A stretch of DNA of 64,000 bases. Origin: SVEL01 sp017381055. GTDB taxonomy: Bacteria > Bacillota > Clostridia > Lachnospirales > Lachnospiraceae. The stretch is taken from assembly GCA_036307185.1 (NCBI GenBank), contig JAXJYC010000048.1, positions 1-64,000 on the forward strand. The letters run 5' to 3'. The notes beneath the pieces were generated by a model. It ran no database searches. It was not told the DNA's origin and worked only from the letters and a program-made list of their open reading frames with translations. Within the stretch, counting starts at the first letter, position 1; every line of letters starts with the position of its first letter. The position numbers and the translations under genes are program-made. Shown here in pieces: positions 17,874 to 26,888 of the stretch.

Positions 17874-17977
17874 GGATTCCACGGATTGATACGTGCTACG
17901 CACTCCCTCAATCCTACTCAACATATAACCACTTATGTGCAAGCACAGTGGTTAATGACCTTTTGACACTGGAATCC
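17874..17977 (-). other. Three-way-junction RNA domain between T-box terminator and leuS
   Basis: On the minus strand the outer stem GGATTCCA (17977-17970 side TGGAATCC in + notation) pairs with 17874-17881 over 8 bp. It encloses two hairpins: 17926-17954 (AACCACT/AGTGGTT with an inner GTG-CTTG-CAC) and 17883-17914 (GGATTGA/TCAATCC with inner GTGC-GTA-GCAC). A third small hairpin, AAGGT/ACCTT, is at 17851-17868. The domain would only be transcribed when the T-box terminator is read through. I know no named RNA family that it matches. Confidence 0.55.
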
Positions 17978-17980
17978 TCA

Positions 17981-18273
17981 AATAAAAATCGCCCCTATGT
18001 GACGATTCACATAGAGACGAATAAATTCGCGGTACCACTCTACTTCGTGTGCAAGCACACGCACTCTTTAATCAAATCCTAGTCTTTTGCGACTACGATT
18101 AACATTCTGTAACGGGAATTCCCGCTTTAGACTACTTTTGTTAAATCAATTTCCCCTAAAGACCTCAGAGGCGAGTTGGGAGGGCTCCTGTACTGTCTCA
18201 CACCAACCGACAGCTCTCTTAAACATTACGTTCTCTTAATACTCCTCGTCAAAGGTTTTCTTGTATTCACAAT
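17981..18273 (-). promoter_or_regulatory. T-box leader controlling leuS
   Basis: The minus-strand leader shows the T-box hallmarks: a long stem I with the GGUG-type distal loop (GGTTGGTGTGAGACAG), the T-box proper TGGTACCGCG at 18037-18028, and an overlapping terminator stem CGTCTCTATGTGA/TCACATAGGGGCG followed by ATTTTTATTT at about 18019-17981. Uncharged tRNA-Leu should stabilise the antiterminator and let leuS be transcribed. A CTC (Leu) triplet lies on the 3' side of stem I (ACTCGCCTCTGAGG), which fits a leucine specifier, but I cannot place the specifier loop with certainty. Confidence 0.92.
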
Positions 18274-18279
18274 GTGTTA

Positions 18280-18308
18280 ATTCTATACAGAATATAAGCT
18301 TTTGTCAA
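18280..18308 (-). promoter_or_regulatory. Sigma-A promoter of the leuS T-box transcript
   Basis: TTGACA (18308-18303), a 17-nt spacer and TAGAAT (18285-18280) on the minus strand precede the T-box leader, giving a predicted transcription start near 18273. Confidence 0.8.
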
Positions 18309-18340
18309 GTGATTTAAAGCTTTTTCTAACCTTAATCTCA

Positions 18341-19483
18341 TTAATAGAATACGTGGTTTCCGATAAAGGTTCCATTGATAATTCCATTTTTCATTCTAAA
18401 GAATAACCATGGACCTGTTCTTTTTCCATTTTCAATAACTTCTATAGCCGCATCTATACATGACTGCTGCATATTTTCCATAGACAAAGCAATAGCATAT
18501 TTTCCTGATTTATATGGCGAAAACTGTCCTGTTTGACTTATTACTCCTTCTACAGTATTAGGAAATCTTGGACTTTCCACTCGATTCATAACTACTGTAC
18601 CTACAGCCAACTGACCTTCATAGCTTTCACCTCTAGCCTCACACCAGATAATCGCTGCCATTCTCTTTACGTCACCTTCTAGCTGCTGGTATGGAATCTT
18701 TTCCACATTATTAGTTCCATTAGCAAGCTCTCGTTTACGACGTTCTTCTTCTTCCTTAAGCTTTTCGATACTGTTCTTACTAGCTTCTATCTCAGCCTCA
18801 ATAGCTTCTGCCTTCGCCATAGCTTCTTCTATCTGTTCTTTATGGGAAGCAATATTTTGAGATGCCTCACTCATAGCACTTTCAAGATTAGCCTTCTGTG
18901 CCTCTTCATCAGATACAAGCTTATCTAGAGCGGCTTTTTCATTTTCTAATTCCGCTCTTGCAGCCTCCGCTTCTAAAAGATTACTCTTATAGGCTTCCAT
19001 CTGATTTTTATCATATTCTGTAATAGCAGATACATACTCCATTCGTTCAAATATCTGATCAATACTTTTAGATGACATCAATATATCCATGTAATCAACA
19101 TTTTCTGATTCATACATATACTTGATTCTAAGTTTCATAGCTTCATATTGTGCTTCCAAACTAGCATCTATCTCAGCGATTCTAACATTAGTTTCCTCAA
19201 TCTGAGTATTCTTTTGCTGTATCTGTAATTCCAAATCCTCCAATACTGCTTCTATCTCAGATGTAGCTTCATTTAAACCAACAATATAATCTTCTAAATC
19301 ATCCTTAGACTTTTCTAAATCATCTAATTTATCTTGTATCTCGTTATACTTCTCTTCATTTTCAGATATCTCATCCTCTAAATCCGATATCTGGTCTGCT
19401 CTAGCACCAGACGCTCCACCTATACAAATAAATATAAGTAAAGCACATATCACTCCATACTTAACTAGTAATCTAAACTTCAT
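18341..19483 (-). CDS. Secreted cell-wall hydrolase (coiled coil + SleB-type Hydrolase_2)
   Basis: The 380-residue protein starts with a signal peptide (hydrophobic 8-24, then GARA-DQ as a likely cleavage site), followed by a long coiled coil (about 30-250) like the N-terminal part of PcsB-type and M23-associated proteins. The C-terminal domain (about 265-380) is the Hydrolase_2/SleB type: AAIIWCEARGESYEGQLAVG with the presumed catalytic Glu, then VVMNRVESPRFP and GQFSPY. These enzymes cut peptidoglycan; coiled-coil fusions usually act in daughter-cell separation or are controlled by a partner such as FtsEX. Start: ATG with AGAGG. It lies 10 bp downstream of hflX. Confidence 0.9.
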   Translation of the reverse strand: MKFRLLVKYGVICALLIFICIGGASGARADQISDLEDEISENEEKYNEIQDKLDDLEKSKDDLEDYIVGLNEATSEIEAVLEDLELQIQQKNTQIEETNVRIAEIDASLEAQYEAMKLRIKYMYESENVDYMDILMSSKSIDQIFERMEYVSAITEYDKNQMEAYKSNLLEAEAARAELENEKAALDKLVSDEEAQKANLESAMSEASQNIASHKEQIEEAMAKAEAIEAEIEASKNSIEKLKEEEERRKRELANGTNNVEKIPYQQLEGDVKRMAAIIWCEARGESYEGQLAVGTVVMNRVESPRFPNTVEGVISQTGQFSPYKSGKYAIALSMENMQQSCIDAAIEVIENGKRTGPWLFFRMKNGIINGTFIGNHVFY

Positions 19484-19493
19484 AAAATACCTC

Positions 19494-20747
19494 TTAGATA
19501 CCTAACTGACCGTAAATCTCGCTAGGTACATTAGCCTTAACTAATATGCCTTCGGCTATATATTCCTCTGATATAAGCTGACCGTACTTTCTGATAAGCT
19601 GTAGTTTTCCAGCCTCGTTATAAGAAAATACATGTTCTACATACACACTTCGCTCCTTAAGTATATTTTCAATGGTATCTACCAATTTGTCAAGTCCCAC
19701 TCTAGTCTTAACAGAGCCATGCACCACATGGTCAGCCTTTAAATCCTTAAACAAATGACTGCCATCCTCAAACTTATCCTGCTTATTAAAGAATGTAATA
19801 ATAGGTTTTTCCTTAACTCCCAAGTGGTCAAGTGTATCATACACAATATCCATCTGAGCATCTATCTGAGGATTAAAGGAATCCACCACATGTAATATAA
19901 TATCTGCATATTTAGCTTCCTCAAGAGTTGAACGGAACGCATCAATCAAATGATGTGGTAACTTTCTTATAAATCCTACTGTATCTGTAAGTAAAATTTC
20001 CTGTCCTAACGGCAATTTATAATTTCTAGTTGTCGGATCAAGAGTAGCAAATAATTTATCCTCTGCAAGAATTCCTGCATCTGTAAGTTCATTCAAAAGT
20101 GTTGATTTTCCTGCATTTGTGTAACCTACAATCGCAATTACAGGGACAGAATTCTTACTTCTTTTCTCTCGTGCAAGATTTCTGTGTTTTTCCATTTCCT
20201 CAACTTCTCTACGAAGAGCCGCTATTCTATCTGAGATAAGTCGTCTGTCTATCTCAAGTTTCTTCTCACCAGGGCCTCTAGTACCAATACCACCACCAAG
20301 TCTAGATAAAGAACTTCTAAGACCTACAAGTCTAGCCGAACGATACTTAAGCTGAGCTAATTCAACCTGTATCTTACCTTCCTTAGTGAGAGCTCGTCCT
20401 GCAAAAATATCAAGAATAACTAATGTTCTATCCATAACCTTAGTCTGAAGCTCATCCTCAAGGTTCTTTAACTGTGCTGGTGAAAGTTCATCATCACACA
20501 CAATACCTGTAGCTTCCATTGACTCTATATACATCTTAAGCTCTTCTATTTTACCTTTACCTATATATGTTCCAGGATGTATTCTTTCTCTGTTCTGTGT
20601 CATTCTGCCTACTGTAATCGCACCCGCTGTACTAACAAGTTCCTCTAATTCATCTAAGGATTCATTAACCTTAGCCTCATCACCATCAGCCACAGCAACC
20701 AAAATAACCTTCTCTGGCTCCTCTTTCATATCGTATAATTTTTCCAT
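19494..20747 (-). CDS. hflX: Ribosome-associated GTPase HflX
   Basis: The 417-residue protein has the HflX N-terminal domain with GTYIGKGK, the glycine-rich linker GGGIGTRGPGE, and a GTPase domain with G1 GYTNAGKST (208-216), G3 DTVGF and G4 NKQD. HflX binds 50S subunits and splits stalled or heat-damaged ribosomes. The C-terminal domain is present, so the length is normal. The start has GGAGG 5 nt upstream. It is followed closely by the cell-wall hydrolase and preceded 30 bp upstream by the response regulator, so the three may form one transcription unit. Confidence 0.97.
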   Translation of the reverse strand: MEKLYDMKEEPEKVILVAVADGDEAKVNESLDELEELVSTAGAITVGRMTQNRERIHPGTYIGKGKIEELKMYIESMEATGIVCDDELSPAQLKNLEDELQTKVMDRTLVILDIFAGRALTKEGKIQVELAQLKYRSARLVGLRSSLSRLGGGIGTRGPGEKKLEIDRRLISDRIAALRREVEEMEKHRNLAREKRSKNSVPVIAIVGYTNAGKSTLLNELTDAGILAEDKLFATLDPTTRNYKLPLGQEILLTDTVGFIRKLPHHLIDAFRSTLEEAKYADIILHVVDSFNPQIDAQMDIVYDTLDHLGVKEKPIITFFNKQDKFEDGSHLFKDLKADHVVHGSVKTRVGLDKLVDTIENILKERSVYVEHVFSYNEAGKLQLIRKYGQLISEEYIAEGILVKANVPSEIYGQLGI

Positions 20748-20777
20748 ACTTCCTCCAGAATTACGATTTTCAATCTA

Positions 20778-21446
20778 TTATAACATCTTATAGCCAACAT
20801 TTCTAACAGTTTGTATAATATTTCCACATTCTCCTAGTTTTTGTCTAAGAGTTTTAATGTGCATATCCACTGTTCTAGACTCTCCTTGAAAATCAAATCC
20901 CCACACACTCTCCATTATTTTATCTCTAGTTAACACAATACCTTTATTTAATGCTAAATACTTTAATAACTCATATTCCTTATAAGTCAAACTACATGGC
21001 TTTCCAGCCGCTACCACTTCCCTTTTAAGAGAATTAATATGTATATCCTCTATGTCCATATCCGTCATCTTAGTATCCACATTTGTTCTTCTAAGAATTG
21101 CCTTTATTCTTGATGTAAACTCCATAATCCCAAAAGGCTTTGCAATATAATCATCCGCACCAGCATCAAGACCTTTTGATTTATCTAACTCCGAATCACA
21201 AGCCGACACTAAAATAACTGGAATATTTTTTGTATCAATACTGGCTCTTAGCTTCTTTAACACATCATAGCCGCTCTCCTCATAAATAAAAATATCAAGC
21301 AAAATCATATCAGGCTTTTTGACACGAACTTTCTCAAAGAACGGTTTACTCTTCGTAAACCCTTCCACTTCAAAACCCATTCTCTCCAATGCGTACTTTT
21401 CTACTTCAATAATGTCCTCTGAATCCTCTACAATGTAAACAAGCAT
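20778..21446 (-). CDS. OmpR-family response regulator (orphan)
   Basis: The 222-residue protein has a receiver domain with the acidic pair at residues 7-8, phospho-acceptor Asp51 (MILLDIF) and Lys102 (ADDYIAKPF), followed by a winged-helix domain ending in VDMHIKTLRQKLG and VRNVGYKML. It should bind DNA as a phosphorylated dimer. No histidine kinase gene is adjacent, so the partner is unknown. Start: ATG with GGAGG 4-5 nt upstream. It is 30 bp upstream of hflX. Confidence 0.93.
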   Translation of the reverse strand: MLVYIVEDSEDIIEVEKYALERMGFEVEGFTKSKPFFEKVRVKKPDMILLDIFIYEESGYDVLKKLRASIDTKNIPVILVSACDSELDKSKGLDAGADDYIAKPFGIMEFTSRIKAILRRTNVDTKMTDMDIEDIHINSLKREVVAAGKPCSLTYKEYELLKYLALNKGIVLTRDKIMESVWGFDFQGESRTVDMHIKTLRQKLGECGNIIQTVRNVGYKML

Positions 21447-21571
21447 AAAACCTCCACATTCCCATATCCAATATTCTATTTTTTCTCATATTATAGTTAT
21501 TTTATGGAAAATGTAAATACGTTTTAAAAGATTTTACATATATTTAACCTTCGAGAAGCAAAGAGACATGC

Positions 21572-21638
21572 AAAAATAAAAACAACCATATCTGTCGGAA
21601 GCTTGCTTACGTAAAGATATGGGTGCTTTTATTTTTAT
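21572..21638 (-). terminator. Terminator-like hairpin behind the 93-residue membrane protein gene
   Basis: TAAAAATAAAAGCACCCATATCT pairs with a right arm ending AGATATGGTTGTTTTTATTTTTG when read on the minus strand (arms about 21 bp with mismatches, loop about 20 nt). The T-rich end supports termination of the minus-strand gene ending at 21706. Confidence 0.6.
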
Positions 21639-21639
21639 A

Positions 21640-21696
21640 GGGCGAATGCCCGCGAGCAAAAAAACGTAGTTTTTGTGCTTGCGCATGGCACATACC
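21640..21696. repeat. Complex inverted repeat next to the terminator
   Basis: GGCATTCGCC-type and GTGCCATGC arms enclose GCAAGCACAAAAAC/TTTTTTTGCTCGC around a TACG loop. Together with the hairpin at 21572-21638 it fills the 258-bp gap upstream of the orphan response regulator gene. Confidence 0.5.
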
Positions 21697-21705
21697 CATT
21701 TCTCC

Positions 21706-21987
21706 TTAATCTCTCACTAATTTCTTTTTAATAATAAGAAATGCTATAACATTAATCACTAGCATTACAAAAAATATCCACGCTGCTCCATAACTTAACA
21801 CATATACACCCAAATCACCCGAATCACCATTACAATCAAATAGTTTAATATTAAAAAACATCATTAAAAACTCTGCTACCATTGTTATTATCCAATAAAA
21901 TAATTGTTTTCGCTTAAATCCAATTATAAATCTATATATAAAATATATTATTATTCCCAAATATATAACTAAAAATATTGCTCCCAT
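21706..21987 (-). CDS. Small integral membrane protein
   Basis: I do not recognise a family. The 93-residue protein has three hydrophobic segments (about 1-20, 29-46 and 62-87), a short basic loop (FKRKQ) and an acidic loop with FDCNGDSGD between the second and third, and ends in a basic tail (IKKKLVRD). The start is supported by a strong GGAGGGAG 5 nt upstream. It stands alone between two terminator-like hairpins, so it is probably monocistronic. Codon use and RBS support a real gene. Confidence 0.65.
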   Translation of the reverse strand: MGAIFLVIYLGIIIYFIYRFIIGFKRKQLFYWIITMVAEFLMMFFNIKLFDCNGDSGDLGVYVLSYGAAWIFFVMLVINVIAFLIIKKKLVRD

Positions 21988-22065
21988 ATTCTCCCTCCTT
22001 ATTTAACAAAAATATAGCATATTTTGTCATAATTATCAATTATCACTCTAATTTCAGCAATATAC

Positions 22066-22107
22066 CAAAACACAAAAGGAACCTTTTGATTCCTCAAAAA
22101 GTTCCTT
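22066..22107 (-). terminator. Rho-independent terminator of the fatty-acid operon
   Basis: AAGGAAC-TTTTTGA and TCAAAA-GGTTCCTT form a long stem with a short loop on the minus strand, followed by TTGTGTTTTGG. It lies about 18 bp after the stop of the last gene in the operon. Confidence 0.75.
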
Positions 22108-22124
22108 ATATTCCTTAGTTTTTA

Positions 22125-23180
22125 CTATCCCACTATCTCATTAAATATATCACTTACATGTTCAAGCTTTGTAGCCTTGTAAGCTTTAGCACCACAGAAA
22201 AGCAATGCGTTGTCCACATCACCGTTTGCAGCATTTACAAGTGCATCTGTAATGCAGTATGGTATATCCTTAGCCTTACATGTAGCTATACACTGATGAC
22301 ACTTTTTAAGCTTGAAAGTTTCAGTCTCAGACTTAGCCATAAAATCATTGTAAATAGCCCTTCCCGGCATTCCAACAGGACTCTTAACGATTCGTATATC
22401 CTCTTCTTTTGCGTTAATATACGCTTGCTTATATTCATCCGAGGCATCACATTCATATGTAGTAACAAAACGTGTTCCCATCTGAACTCCATCTAAACCT
22501 AAGCCCATATAATACTCTACATCTTGCTTATCATATACACCACCGCCAAAGATAACCGGTATATGCTTTGAATACTTATCTGCATATTCATCTACAACCT
22601 GCTTAATAGCAACGATTTCCTTATCGTACTCTTCATCTGTAATATTTTCAACGTCATCCTTCGAAAAACCTAAATGGCCTCCTGCCTTCGGTCCTTCTAT
22701 AACAACCATATCTGGTGACTTGCTGTAATTTCTATCCCAAAGCTTACAGATAACCTTAGCTGACTTTACTGAAGATACGATAGGCGCAATTTTAGTCTTT
22801 GTATTCTTAACAAACTCTGGCAATTTAGTTGGAAGACCTGCTCCTGAAACTATCAAATCTACGCCTGCCTTAACTGCTGCCTTTACATATTCCTCATAAT
22901 ATCTTGTGGCAACCATAATGTTTACACCGATTACACCACCTTTAGCTATTTCTCTAGCCTTATCGATATATTTCTTTATAGCAGAAAGATTTGTTTCAAG
23001 TGGCTTTTCATCATAGCCTGGCTCTCTAAAACCAATCTGTGCAGTAGATATAATACCTACGCCTCCAGCCAATGCCACATTTCCTGCTAATCTATCAAGA
23101 CTTATTCCAACACCCATACCACCTTGTACAATAGGTATCTTTGCTATAAGTCCATCAATATTTAAAGGTTTTAATTCCAT
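22125..23180 (-). CDS. FabK-like enoyl-ACP reductase / nitronate monooxygenase-family flavoprotein
   Basis: The 351-residue TIM-barrel flavoprotein has family features: IPIVQGGMGVGIS near the N-terminus, IVSGAGLP, IEGPKAGGHLG (phosphate-binding), and GVQMGTRFV. Its C-terminal part carries a Cys cluster KKCHQCIATCKAKDIPYC not seen in pneumococcal FabK, as far as I recall. It is the last gene of the fatty-acid operon, 24 bp after accDA. No other enoyl reductase is encoded here, so it is the best candidate for reducing trans-2-enoyl-ACP with FMN and NAD(P)H. Sequence alone cannot rule out a nitronate monooxygenase role. Start: ATG with AAAGG upstream. Confidence 0.85.
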   Translation of the reverse strand: MELKPLNIDGLIAKIPIVQGGMGVGISLDRLAGNVALAGGVGIISTAQIGFREPGYDEKPLETNLSAIKKYIDKAREIAKGGVIGVNIMVATRYYEEYVKAAVKAGVDLIVSGAGLPTKLPEFVKNTKTKIAPIVSSVKSAKVICKLWDRNYSKSPDMVVIEGPKAGGHLGFSKDDVENITDEEYDKEIVAIKQVVDEYADKYSKHIPVIFGGGVYDKQDVEYYMGLGLDGVQMGTRFVTTYECDASDEYKQAYINAKEEDIRIVKSPVGMPGRAIYNDFMAKSETETFKLKKCHQCIATCKAKDIPYCITDALVNAANGDVDNALLFCGAKAYKATKLEHVSDIFNEIVG

Positions 23181-23204
23181 ATTTATACCTTTCTAGCATC
23201 TAAA

Positions 23205-24935
23205 TTAGAAGCTTCTAAATCTGTCATAACGAAGGTTAACGATTTCCTCCGCAGTTTTATCCTTATAGTTTGCTAAAAACTCCTTGATATAACCCTTCAT
23301 AAATCCAGCGATATCGCTTAAATTCTCCTCTGATGCAGGCTTTGGTTCTGGAATAACCTTCTCAATAATTCCAAGCTCCTTTAAATCACTAGCTGTAATC
23401 TTCATTACCTCTGAAGCCTCTGCTGCTCTCTTTGAATCCTTCCAAAGAATTGATGCAAAGCCTTCTGGCGAAAGTATAGAATATGTTGAATTCTCAAGCA
23501 TCCATACTTCATTTCCTACTGCTAATGCAAGCGCTCCACCACTTCCACCTTCGCCGATAACGATAGTAAGTACTGGCACCTTAAGTCCTGACATTTCATA
23601 AAGATTTCTAGCGATTGCCTCACCCTGTCCACGCTCCTCTGCTTCAATTCCACAGAAAGCACCTGGAGTATCTACGAAGCAGATAATAGGTCTATTAAAT
23701 CTCTCTGCCTGCTTCATAAGTCTTAACGCCTTACGATATCCTTCAGCATATGGCATACCAAAGTTTCTTACAATATTCTCTTTAGTATTCTTACCCTTCT
23801 GCTGACCGATAACTGTAACAGCCTTACCAGCGATAGTTGCTATACCACCCACGATAGCTCCATCATCTCTAAAAGCTCTATCACCGTGTAACTCTATAAA
23901 ATCTTTGAAAATAGTATTTATATAATCAAGTGCTGTAAGACGAGTAGCTGAACGCGATGCCAATACCTTGCTCCAACAATCCATTGACGAATTATCCTTT
24001 AATGGAATATTAGCGATAGGCTCATTTTTCTTAAGATAATGCTCATAAGTATTGATTCTATCCTTCTTAATTACATGCATTCTTACGATTTCACTTAATG
24101 TTTCTCTTAAGTCTCTTCTCTTAACGATTCCATCGATAAGTCCCTTTTCAAGGAGGAACTCCGAACGTTGGAAGCCCTCTGGAAGCTTCTGTCCAATAGT
24201 CTGCTCGATTACTCTAGGACCTGCAAAACCAATTAAAGCACCTGGCTCTGCTAAGATAATGTCACCAAGCATAGCAAAGCTTGCTGTAACACCACCTGTT
24301 GTAGGATCTGTTAATACAGAAATGTATAAAAGTCCTTTATCATTATGTCTCTTAATGGCCTGTGAAGTCTTTGCCATCTGCATAAGGGATACAATACCCT
24401 CCTGCATTCTAGCACCACCTGAGCAAGCAAAGATTATAAGCGGGAGTTCATTCGCAGTAGCTGCTTCTACAAGTCTTGTAACCTTTTCACCAACTACTTC
24501 ACCCATACTACCCATAAGGAATCTTGAATCACAAACACCGATAGCTACGCTCTGTCCATGAATCTTACCCTTACCAGTAACTACAGCCTCATTTAAACCT
24601 GTCTTTGACTTTACGGCCTCAAGTTTTTCTACATATCCTGGGAAGTTAAGTGGATTACTTGTAACCAAATCATTATTCCACTCCTCAAATGTTCCCTCAT
24701 CAAGAATCATCTCGATTCGTTTGGTTGCATCAAGTCTGAAATTATATCCACACTTAGGACATACGTGATTGTTATTTTCAACATCCTCTGTATATATTGC
24801 ATCACCACAGTTACCACACTTCATCCAAAGTCCTTCTGGAACCTTATCCTCTGCTGGCACTACCTTTTCCTCACCGAGAGCCTTATTTCTCTCAATAGAA
24901 ATATATGTGGTTTTCTTAAACATTTCTCTTAACAT
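23205..24935 (-). CDS. accDA: Acetyl-CoA carboxylase carboxyltransferase, fused beta-alpha subunits
   Basis: The 576-residue protein fuses AccD (about 1-290) and AccA (about 300-576). The AccD part has a C4 zinc ribbon (Cys40, 43, 59, 62), then FACSGGARMQEG and DPTTGGV, which are crotonase-fold signatures. The AccA part has LHGDRAFRDD, VDTPGAFCGIEAEERGQ and GEGGSGGALALA. The enzyme transfers CO2 from carboxybiotin on AccB to acetyl-CoA, giving malonyl-CoA. E. coli has separate subunits; fusions are common in Lachnospiraceae. The ATG has AGGAGAG 6 nt upstream. It follows accC by 11 bp. Confidence 0.96.
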   Translation of the reverse strand: MLREMFKKTTYISIERNKALGEEKVVPAEDKVPEGLWMKCGNCGDAIYTEDVENNNHVCPKCGYNFRLDATKRIEMILDEGTFEEWNNDLVTSNPLNFPGYVEKLEAVKSKTGLNEAVVTGKGKIHGQSVAIGVCDSRFLMGSMGEVVGEKVTRLVEAATANELPLIIFACSGGARMQEGIVSLMQMAKTSQAIKRHNDKGLLYISVLTDPTTGGVTASFAMLGDIILAEPGALIGFAGPRVIEQTIGQKLPEGFQRSEFLLEKGLIDGIVKRRDLRETLSEIVRMHVIKKDRINTYEHYLKKNEPIANIPLKDNSSMDCWSKVLASRSATRLTALDYINTIFKDFIELHGDRAFRDDGAIVGGIATIAGKAVTVIGQQKGKNTKENIVRNFGMPYAEGYRKALRLMKQAERFNRPIICFVDTPGAFCGIEAEERGQGEAIARNLYEMSGLKVPVLTIVIGEGGSGGALALAVGNEVWMLENSTYSILSPEGFASILWKDSKRAAEASEVMKITASDLKELGIIEKVIPEPKPASEENLSDIAGFMKGYIKEFLANYKDKTAEEIVNLRYDRFRSF

Positions 24936-24946
24936 GACTGTCTCTC

Positions 24947-26290
24947 CTACAATCCAAATTCATCGTGAATGAAGTGTGTATTAATATCTCCACTTCTAAA
25001 CCTTTCATTTCCAATTAAATCAAACTGGAAGTCTATATTTGTATCAATTCCTTCGATTACAAGCTCACCTAAAACTGACTGCATCTTATAAATAGCAGAT
25101 GTTCTATCCTTATCGTGAACAATAATCTTGCAAATCATCGAATCATAATTTGCTGGTATCTTATATCCATTGTAAATAGCAGAATCGATTCTCACACCAT
25201 TTCCACCAGGGAAATGAATGTTTGTAATCTTACCTGGACATGGCATAAAATTCTTTGCTGGATTCTCAGCATTAATACGACACTCAATAGCGTGACCATT
25301 TACCTTAATATCTTCCTGCTTTACCGAAAGTTCTAAACCTTCTGCTATACGAATCTGCTCCTTAATCAAATCAAGACCTGTAACCATCTCTGTTACTGGA
25401 TGCTCTACCTGAATACGAGTGTTCATTTCCATAAAATAGAACTCGCCACTCTTATCAAGCAAGAACTCAATAGTACCTGCACTCTCATAACCAACAGCCT
25501 TAGCTGCTCTAACAGCAGTTTCACCCATTCTTTTTCTTAATTCCTCATTAATAGCCACTGAAGGTGATTCCTCAATCATCTTCTGATGCTTACGCTGAAC
25601 AGAACAATCTCTCTCTCCTAAATGAACAACATTGCCATGCTTATCAGCTACAATCTGGAACTCGATATGTCTTGGGCTTGTAATATACTTTTCAATGTAC
25701 ATAGTATCATCGCCAAAAGCGTTCACTGACTCTCTCTGAGCTGTATTGAAATTCGCCTCAAATTCTTCTGAAGATTCAGCAATTCTCATACCCTTACCAC
25801 CACCGCCTGATGACGCCTTGATAATAACTGGATATCCCATCTTGTCAGCAATTTCTCTACCTACAGCTGCATCATATACAGGTTCTGTTGTACCTGGTGT
25901 TACAGGAACACCTGCTGCGATCATTGTAGAACGTGCCTCTGACTTATTACCCATTTTGTCTATAAGCTCTGCGCTTGGCCCAATAAATGTTATATTACAC
26001 TCATCACACATCTTAGCAAATTTGCTATTCTCTGATAAAAATCCAAAACCAGGATGAATAGCCTCTGCACCCGTGATAATTGTTGCACTTAAAATTCTCT
26101 CCATATTAAGATAGCTCTCTGTGGAATTAGCTGGTCCTATACACACTGCTTCATCAGCAAGCTGTGTATGTAATGCTTCCGCATCAGCCTCTGAATACAC
26201 TGCAACTGTCTTTATACCCATCTCTCGACAAGCTCTAATAATTCTAACGGCTATCTCGCCTCTATTTGCTATAAGAATTTTTCTAAACAT
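24947..26290 (-). CDS. accC: Biotin carboxylase subunit of acetyl-CoA carboxylase
   Basis: This 447-residue protein is a standard biotin carboxylase: the N-terminal KILIANRGEIAVRIIRA, an ATP-grasp domain with KASSGGGGKGMRI, then EFQIVADKHGNVVHLGERDCS, MEMNTRIQVEHPVTE and a biotin-carboxylase C-terminal domain. It carboxylates biotin on AccB using ATP and bicarbonate. I chose the ATG at 26290, which has GGGAG 5 nt upstream; the ATG four codons upstream (26302) lacks a ribosome-binding site. It lies 50 bp downstream of fabZ. Confidence 0.96.
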   Translation of the reverse strand: MFRKILIANRGEIAVRIIRACREMGIKTVAVYSEADAEALHTQLADEAVCIGPANSTESYLNMERILSATIITGAEAIHPGFGFLSENSKFAKMCDECNITFIGPSAELIDKMGNKSEARSTMIAAGVPVTPGTTEPVYDAAVGREIADKMGYPVIIKASSGGGGKGMRIAESSEEFEANFNTAQRESVNAFGDDTMYIEKYITSPRHIEFQIVADKHGNVVHLGERDCSVQRKHQKMIEESPSVAINEELRKRMGETAVRAAKAVGYESAGTIEFLLDKSGEFYFMEMNTRIQVEHPVTEMVTGLDLIKEQIRIAEGLELSVKQEDIKVNGHAIECRINAENPAKNFMPCPGKITNIHFPGGNGVRIDSAIYNGYKIPANYDSMICKIIVHDKDRTSAIYKMQSVLGELVIEGIDTNIDFQFDLIGNERFRSGDINTHFIHDEFGL

Positions 26291-26340
26291 ATTTGCTCCC
26301 ATCCTATGACATTTATACGCTTTCTATTTATCTACGCTTT

Positions 26341-26763
26341 CTAGCCGATTGCAAATGTCAACTCTGCTGCCACTGCAAGCTTTCCATCAACTGTCGCTGT
26401 AGCCTTACCCACACCAACAGGTCCCTTCATCTTAATAATCTCGCACTCAAGCTTAATTACATCCCCTGGTACAACCTTCTTCTTAAACTTACATGAATTT
26501 ATCGCCCCAAAATAAGCTGTTTTGCCCTTATTTTCTTCAACACTTAAGATTGCCACTGCACCAACCTGTGCTAATGCTTCAACCATAAGAACGCCCGGAA
26601 CTACTGGTTCCTCTGGAAAATGTCCCCTAAAAAATGACTCATCATATGTAACAGCCTTGTATCCTACAGCCTTTTCGCCAGGAACAAGCTCTTCAATTTT
26701 ATCAACAAGTAAAAATGGATGTCTATGTGGAATTATTTCCTGAATTTCCTTTATACCTAACAT
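26341..26763 (-). CDS. fabZ: 3-hydroxyacyl-[acyl-carrier-protein] dehydratase FabZ
   Basis: The 140-residue hot-dog-fold protein begins MLGIKEIQEIIPHRHPFLLVD, with the family's catalytic His in PHRHPFL and the later FFRGHFPEEPVVPGVLMVEA segment with the catalytic Glu-containing stretch (here EALAQVGA). It dehydrates 3-hydroxyacyl-ACP. The reading frame is open for 38 codons upstream, but the true start is ATG 26763, with AAAGGAG 6 nt before it. It lies between accB and accC in the operon. Confidence 0.96.
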   Translation of the reverse strand: MLGIKEIQEIIPHRHPFLLVDKIEELVPGEKAVGYKAVTYDESFFRGHFPEEPVVPGVLMVEALAQVGAVAILSVEENKGKTAYFGAINSCKFKKKVVPGDVIKLECEIIKMKGPVGVGKATATVDGKLAVAAELTFAIG

Positions 26764-26888
26764 ATTTTTCTCCTTTAAAGCCTTATATCTCAATATAAAA
26801 CAACTATATTTATTACATATCAATCTGTAATATTTCTTTTGACAAACTATATTTAAATCAATTGCAACTTTATTCAACTTATCAAAAA

